From NCBI GenBank assembly GCA_006503475.1, contig RSEH01000083.1:100992-164991 (forward strand): a DNA stretch of 64,000 nt, written 5' to 3'. Source of the DNA: Stentor roeselii. Lineage: Eukaryota; Ciliophora; Heterotrichea; Heterotrichida; Stentoridae. The notes below the pieces were generated by a model. The model ran no database searches, was not told the DNA's origin, and saw only the letters and a program-made list of their open reading frames with translations. Made by a program: the position numbers and the translations under genes. Below, one piece after another: positions 60,737 to 64,000 of the stretch; position 1 is the stretch's first letter, and each line of letters starts with the position of its first letter.

Positions 60737-61790
60737 TTATGATTGGATTTGATGTGAGTGAGTTTTTAATTTCATTGAATTTGAAAATTCTTTCCTAAAA
60801 AAGCTTAAGATAAATGTTATCATTATTGAAAACAGATAAGTTTGGAAAAATAAATAATGATCAATAATGATGAAAAGATATAAAGAAAGTACTTAAAAAT
60901 TTCCGTTTACTTACTAAAATAGCTCTCTAATTATCTATAAAATTTTGTAGATATTCATAAAAAAAGAGATCAATTATTGAATTATAGACAATTTATTTAA
61001 TAATATTTTTTTGTAGACAAAAAGATGTATTTTTCTTTTTGGTAATTTCCACAGAGAAACATGAAACGATTAGAATAGTTTTGATATAGTCTAATTACAA
61101 AGATATTTTCTCCGATAATTTTCAAAAATTAGCAATTTTTATAATAATCAAAGCCTTTGATATAATCATTATGGCCATTCAAGTATGGAAACTTGTTCAA
61201 AACAATTGAAACTGAAATTATTTCATTCTCAAATTTAGTTGCTCTATTTTGTCTCTAATCCAAATATTGAATGAGAATAATGTTCTCCAAGAAAAAACCC
61301 TAGATTCCGTATATAATCTATTCAAAAACCACAAAAGAATAAATTCTTGTGTTAAAATTTACTATTATCTATTTTTCATACAATTATGCATATTATTCGC
61401 AGTCTGAACATTTGAGTAAGTTTCATAAACTACCTCACAGCAACTAAATGATAGCAAATATATTGATTTAAAGTATTTAGAGTATTATTTAACTATTCTA
61501 AACAGAGCAGTAGTTTAGGTGGTGAAGAATTCTATCTAATTTTAAAGAATTTCATCATTTTTTGAAAAGTAATAAAGAAATCTATCAAATCCGAAGAGCG
61601 ACTTTTTTTATTTGTCTTGATTAGAAAACTTGAAAAATATTAATTGACTGTAGTGAATGATAACTTTATCACTTACCTTGATATATCCACTACTGAATAA
61701 GTAGTACCTTTTAAAAAATCATTATTTATACAACTTTACCAAAAAAACTTAATTACTACTAACAATAGTGTTTGAATACTTCTAATTAAA
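60737..61790. other. AT-rich spacer, 1.05 kb
   Basis: No supported ORF, RNA gene or repeat. Frequent stops in all frames; A/T homopolymer runs. Confidence 0.6.
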
Positions 61791-62340
61791 CTATTCTAAT
61801 TCAATCTTGTTGATTGGCCGACCAAAAGAGTCAACAGAATCTGATGAGCTCTCCCTTGATAGATTTCTGCCGATTTTTACAAGAGGTCTTCTCTTTTTAG
61901 AATCATCAGAAGAATTACTTGAACTTCTTCTTCTATATCCTCTTCTTTCATTTCCTTTCACTTCTAAATCGATATTGATTGCATCTTTGACTTCTAATTC
62001 GTATTCAGTCTTTGTTCTTTTGGGTTTGAAAGAATACCGGAAACTGGATTGATAAATATAAAGATCATATTTTTTGTAGCCTCTTTCTCTTAATTTGTAC
62101 TTTATGCAAATCAATCAGCTCTGTATGTTCATCTAAATCATATGTTTTGAACACATTCTCGTACTTGCATTCACCGTCTATTGAGATTGATTCCTTATGA
62201 CTGAAGTAAGACTGCGTAAGGACTACTTCATGTTCTTTTCCATCTAATTCAAACTTCCAAACATATCTTTTCTTTGTCGATTTGAAGAGCTTGCCGAGAT
62301 ACGCCTTGTGGTAAGACAATGGTTTTAAAGTAACTGACAT
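61791..62340 (-). CDS. FAIM-like protein with a 1-nt frame break
   Basis: Two overlapping frames clearly belong together. The first (62340 to about 62100) reads KRYVWKFELDGKEHEVVLTQ, then FKTYDLDEHTELIDLHK, resembling a FAIM-type beta domain. The second continues YKLRERGYKKYDLYIYQSSF, then a basic, Arg/Ser-rich tail (RRRSSSNSSDDSKKRR). Joining them needs a +1 shift near 62100 (at CATAAAGTAC). No 15- or 16-nt GT-AG intron fits there. The break is therefore a sequencing or assembly error, a real mutation, or an unusual splice or frameshift. FAIM assignment is by pattern and moderate. Confidence 0.6.
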
Positions 62341-62344
62341 ATTT

Positions 62345-64000
62345 ATTTGTTTTTTTTATTAGTTCTAGGAAATAGATTTAACGCTTTGATGGTCTTTCAA
62401 GGTAATTACTAGATCGAGATGGGAAATAATTTTTTTGTGAAGACTTTGATAGATTTTTAGTATTATTGATAAAATAATAAATTTTAATGAATAAAAATCA
62501 TTTAAATTGTTGTACTAGACACATAACATTATTAATTTACATAGATTGTGTTATAGAAATTTCTATAAATACTTGACTCTAAGCCACTCCCTTCATTATA
62601 TAAGTATAAATGAAAACTGAATCAATTTGAATTAATTATTATGTACAGCTTTCATATTCTTTGATTTTCTTTGATCGTAATCATATAAACTCAGTACTAA
62701 TTATAATCTGTAAAAAATGAAGAAATGCATCTTATAACTCTGCCAATATTTTTGCAGTCATTTTAAACATCAATAACTATTCCACATATATATTTGTCAG
62801 AACTTAGACAGTTTAAAGTCAAAGATTTTCTTTTTATCACTAGTTATCCATAAATATTTATCATTCAAACTGACAATCTAATTTACTCTACTATAATAAT
62901 TAAATTGAACAGAATGATTTGACCTCAGAATATACTATTTACCTAGTTTGGGATTCTTGACTTGTTTATCTTAGTTGGATTATTTGAGCAGTTCTGTGTA
63001 GACTCGTTAAGTGTCATGTATCATGGCTTAGTCAATTCAAGGCCAAGGCTATTGAATATATACTTTTGCCTTCGATAAAAAAGTTAATATGATTTCTTAA
63101 AATTTTTCTAAGATCTGATGAATCTTGTCTATTTAAATATATTTTCTGATGATGGCTTTAAAAATGCTCTTCATCATATGGATAAACCTAAATTATTGTA
63201 AATTGAATATATAAATAACTTTGAGTTAGTTTAAATATTTATTTCAAAACTACTTTACTCTCTATTTTCTTGAAACAAAGGATTTTCCAAATATTTCCTA
63301 TTTTATCTTTGCTCGATTAGATATTTGATCAAATACTGGTAGTTACTGCGTTACTAACGAAAAAAAGTTTATTAAAAACGTTAACGGATTTAACCCGAAC
63401 TTTTCCAAGTCAATAATTTTTATTTTATTGAGATTTGTATCAGCACATTTCAGACTTCATTGATCCGATCAGTTGAGATTTTTGGAATAATGGTTGATCA
63501 AAACTAATGAGTTAATTTTTAATGATCATTTTAAATTAAATCTTAATAAAATATTTCATCTTAAGGTTGATAATTTCAGTAAGTTGAAAAAACAATAAAT
63601 TGTTATAATTCAAACTTCCAGGTTATTTTTCGTGAATTTAGACCTTCAAAAGTTTTAAAATTAAGGGATCGGCTATAGCTTATTAAGTAATAATTTGAAA
63701 ACAAAGCACCAAAGAATACTTATTTTATTTGGATTCAATACTTGAAGAGTTGAGGATATTTCTCACTTTAATGGATCCACACAATTTTTAAATTAATTCA
63801 AGATATACACTAAAAGCTCTTCAATGTTCATATTCTTGATTAGATATGAATAATAATCATTTTCTTTGTAAGTCCTATTGACAGCAGAGTTTATAAAATA
63901 TTTAATATTTATTTCTAAATCATTTATGTATTTCTAACTTAAATATCTAAGTATACTTTCTTTAATATCCTTATTAGCTGCAAGCCATTCTCTTGATTCA
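62345..64000. other. AT-rich spacer to the window end
   Basis: About 1.65 kb without a supported gene on either strand. No tandem repeat, telomeric repeat or RNA gene recognised. Confidence 0.6.

Noticed and set aside
62095-62115. Intron starting GTACAAATTAAGAG in the FAIM-like gene
   Set aside because: Its possible lengths (12, 14, 18, 20 nt) do not restore the second frame, and none has the usual 15-nt form.
1-64000. Reassigned stop codons, as in many other ciliates
   Set aside because: TAA, TAG and TGA each terminate complete, recognisable proteins (USP, Kelch/14-3-3 and Roadblock), and apparent in-frame stops in conserved genes fall inside 15-nt introns.
1-64000. CRISPR arrays, insertion sequences, bacterial operons, telomere repeats
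   Set aside because: No regularly spaced repeats, transposase frames, terminal inverted repeats or telomeric repeats were found, and spliceosomal introns show the DNA is eukaryotic nuclear.

Overview
The window looks like macronuclear DNA of a heterotrich ciliate, most likely Stentor or a close relative. Three things point there. The introns are tiny: twelve can be read, each exactly 15 nt, each GT...AG with an A at position 10. The genetic code is standard, with TAA, TAG and TGA all ending clear genes (for example the Kelch, Roadblock/LC7 and USP genes). Single-exon genes are tightly packed and the spacers are AT-rich. The taxon is inferred from intron size and code, not from a database match.

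Layout. (1) 1-7.5 kb: a tandem segmental duplication. Unit 1 (1 to about 2.5 kb) holds a window-edge four-TM protein gene, a 126-aa hypothetical gene and an intact ankyrin-DHHC palmitoyltransferase gene. Unit 2 (about 4.9-7.45 kb) has an intact four-TM gene, but its copies of the other two are decayed. (2) 8-36.8 kb: a gene-dense core of conserved cell genes on both strands: Kelch protein, a zinc-finger/PAK-like kinase fusion, coiled-coil protein, a 43-aa membrane microprotein, dynein light chain Roadblock, RING-UBL, sphingomyelinase-like phosphodiesterase, ornithine decarboxylase, endonuclease V, USP, MPPED-like phosphoesterase, SNAPC4-like Myb, 14-3-3, RNF5-like RING, TLC-domain protein, ADP-ribosylglycohydrolase, SmE, Skp1-like and RPA2-like. 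Spacers here can be 1-30 bp, and two divergent pairs have start codons only 16 and 8 bp apart. (3) 36.8-64 kb: a sparse, AT-rich half with surface and secreted genes: two giant paralogous LamG/cysteine-rich/multi-TM proteins, a secreted beta-sandwich protein, a cathepsin B-like protease, a UBE2Q-like E2, a 1401-aa polytopic protein and a frameshifted FAIM-like gene.

Common themes. Five genes belong to ubiquitin or SCF biology (RING-UBL, USP, RNF5-like, Skp1-like, UBE2Q-like); this may be chance. The secreted and surface genes of region 3 suggest extracellular recognition and digestion. Non-coding DNA is strongly strand-polar: upstream sequence is C-rich and G-poor on the coding strand, and the trend reverses downstream. 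Several long CDSs reset this bias abruptly in mid-gene, which I consider the least explained signal in the window. No tRNA, rRNA, CRISPR array, transposon or telomere repeat was recognised.
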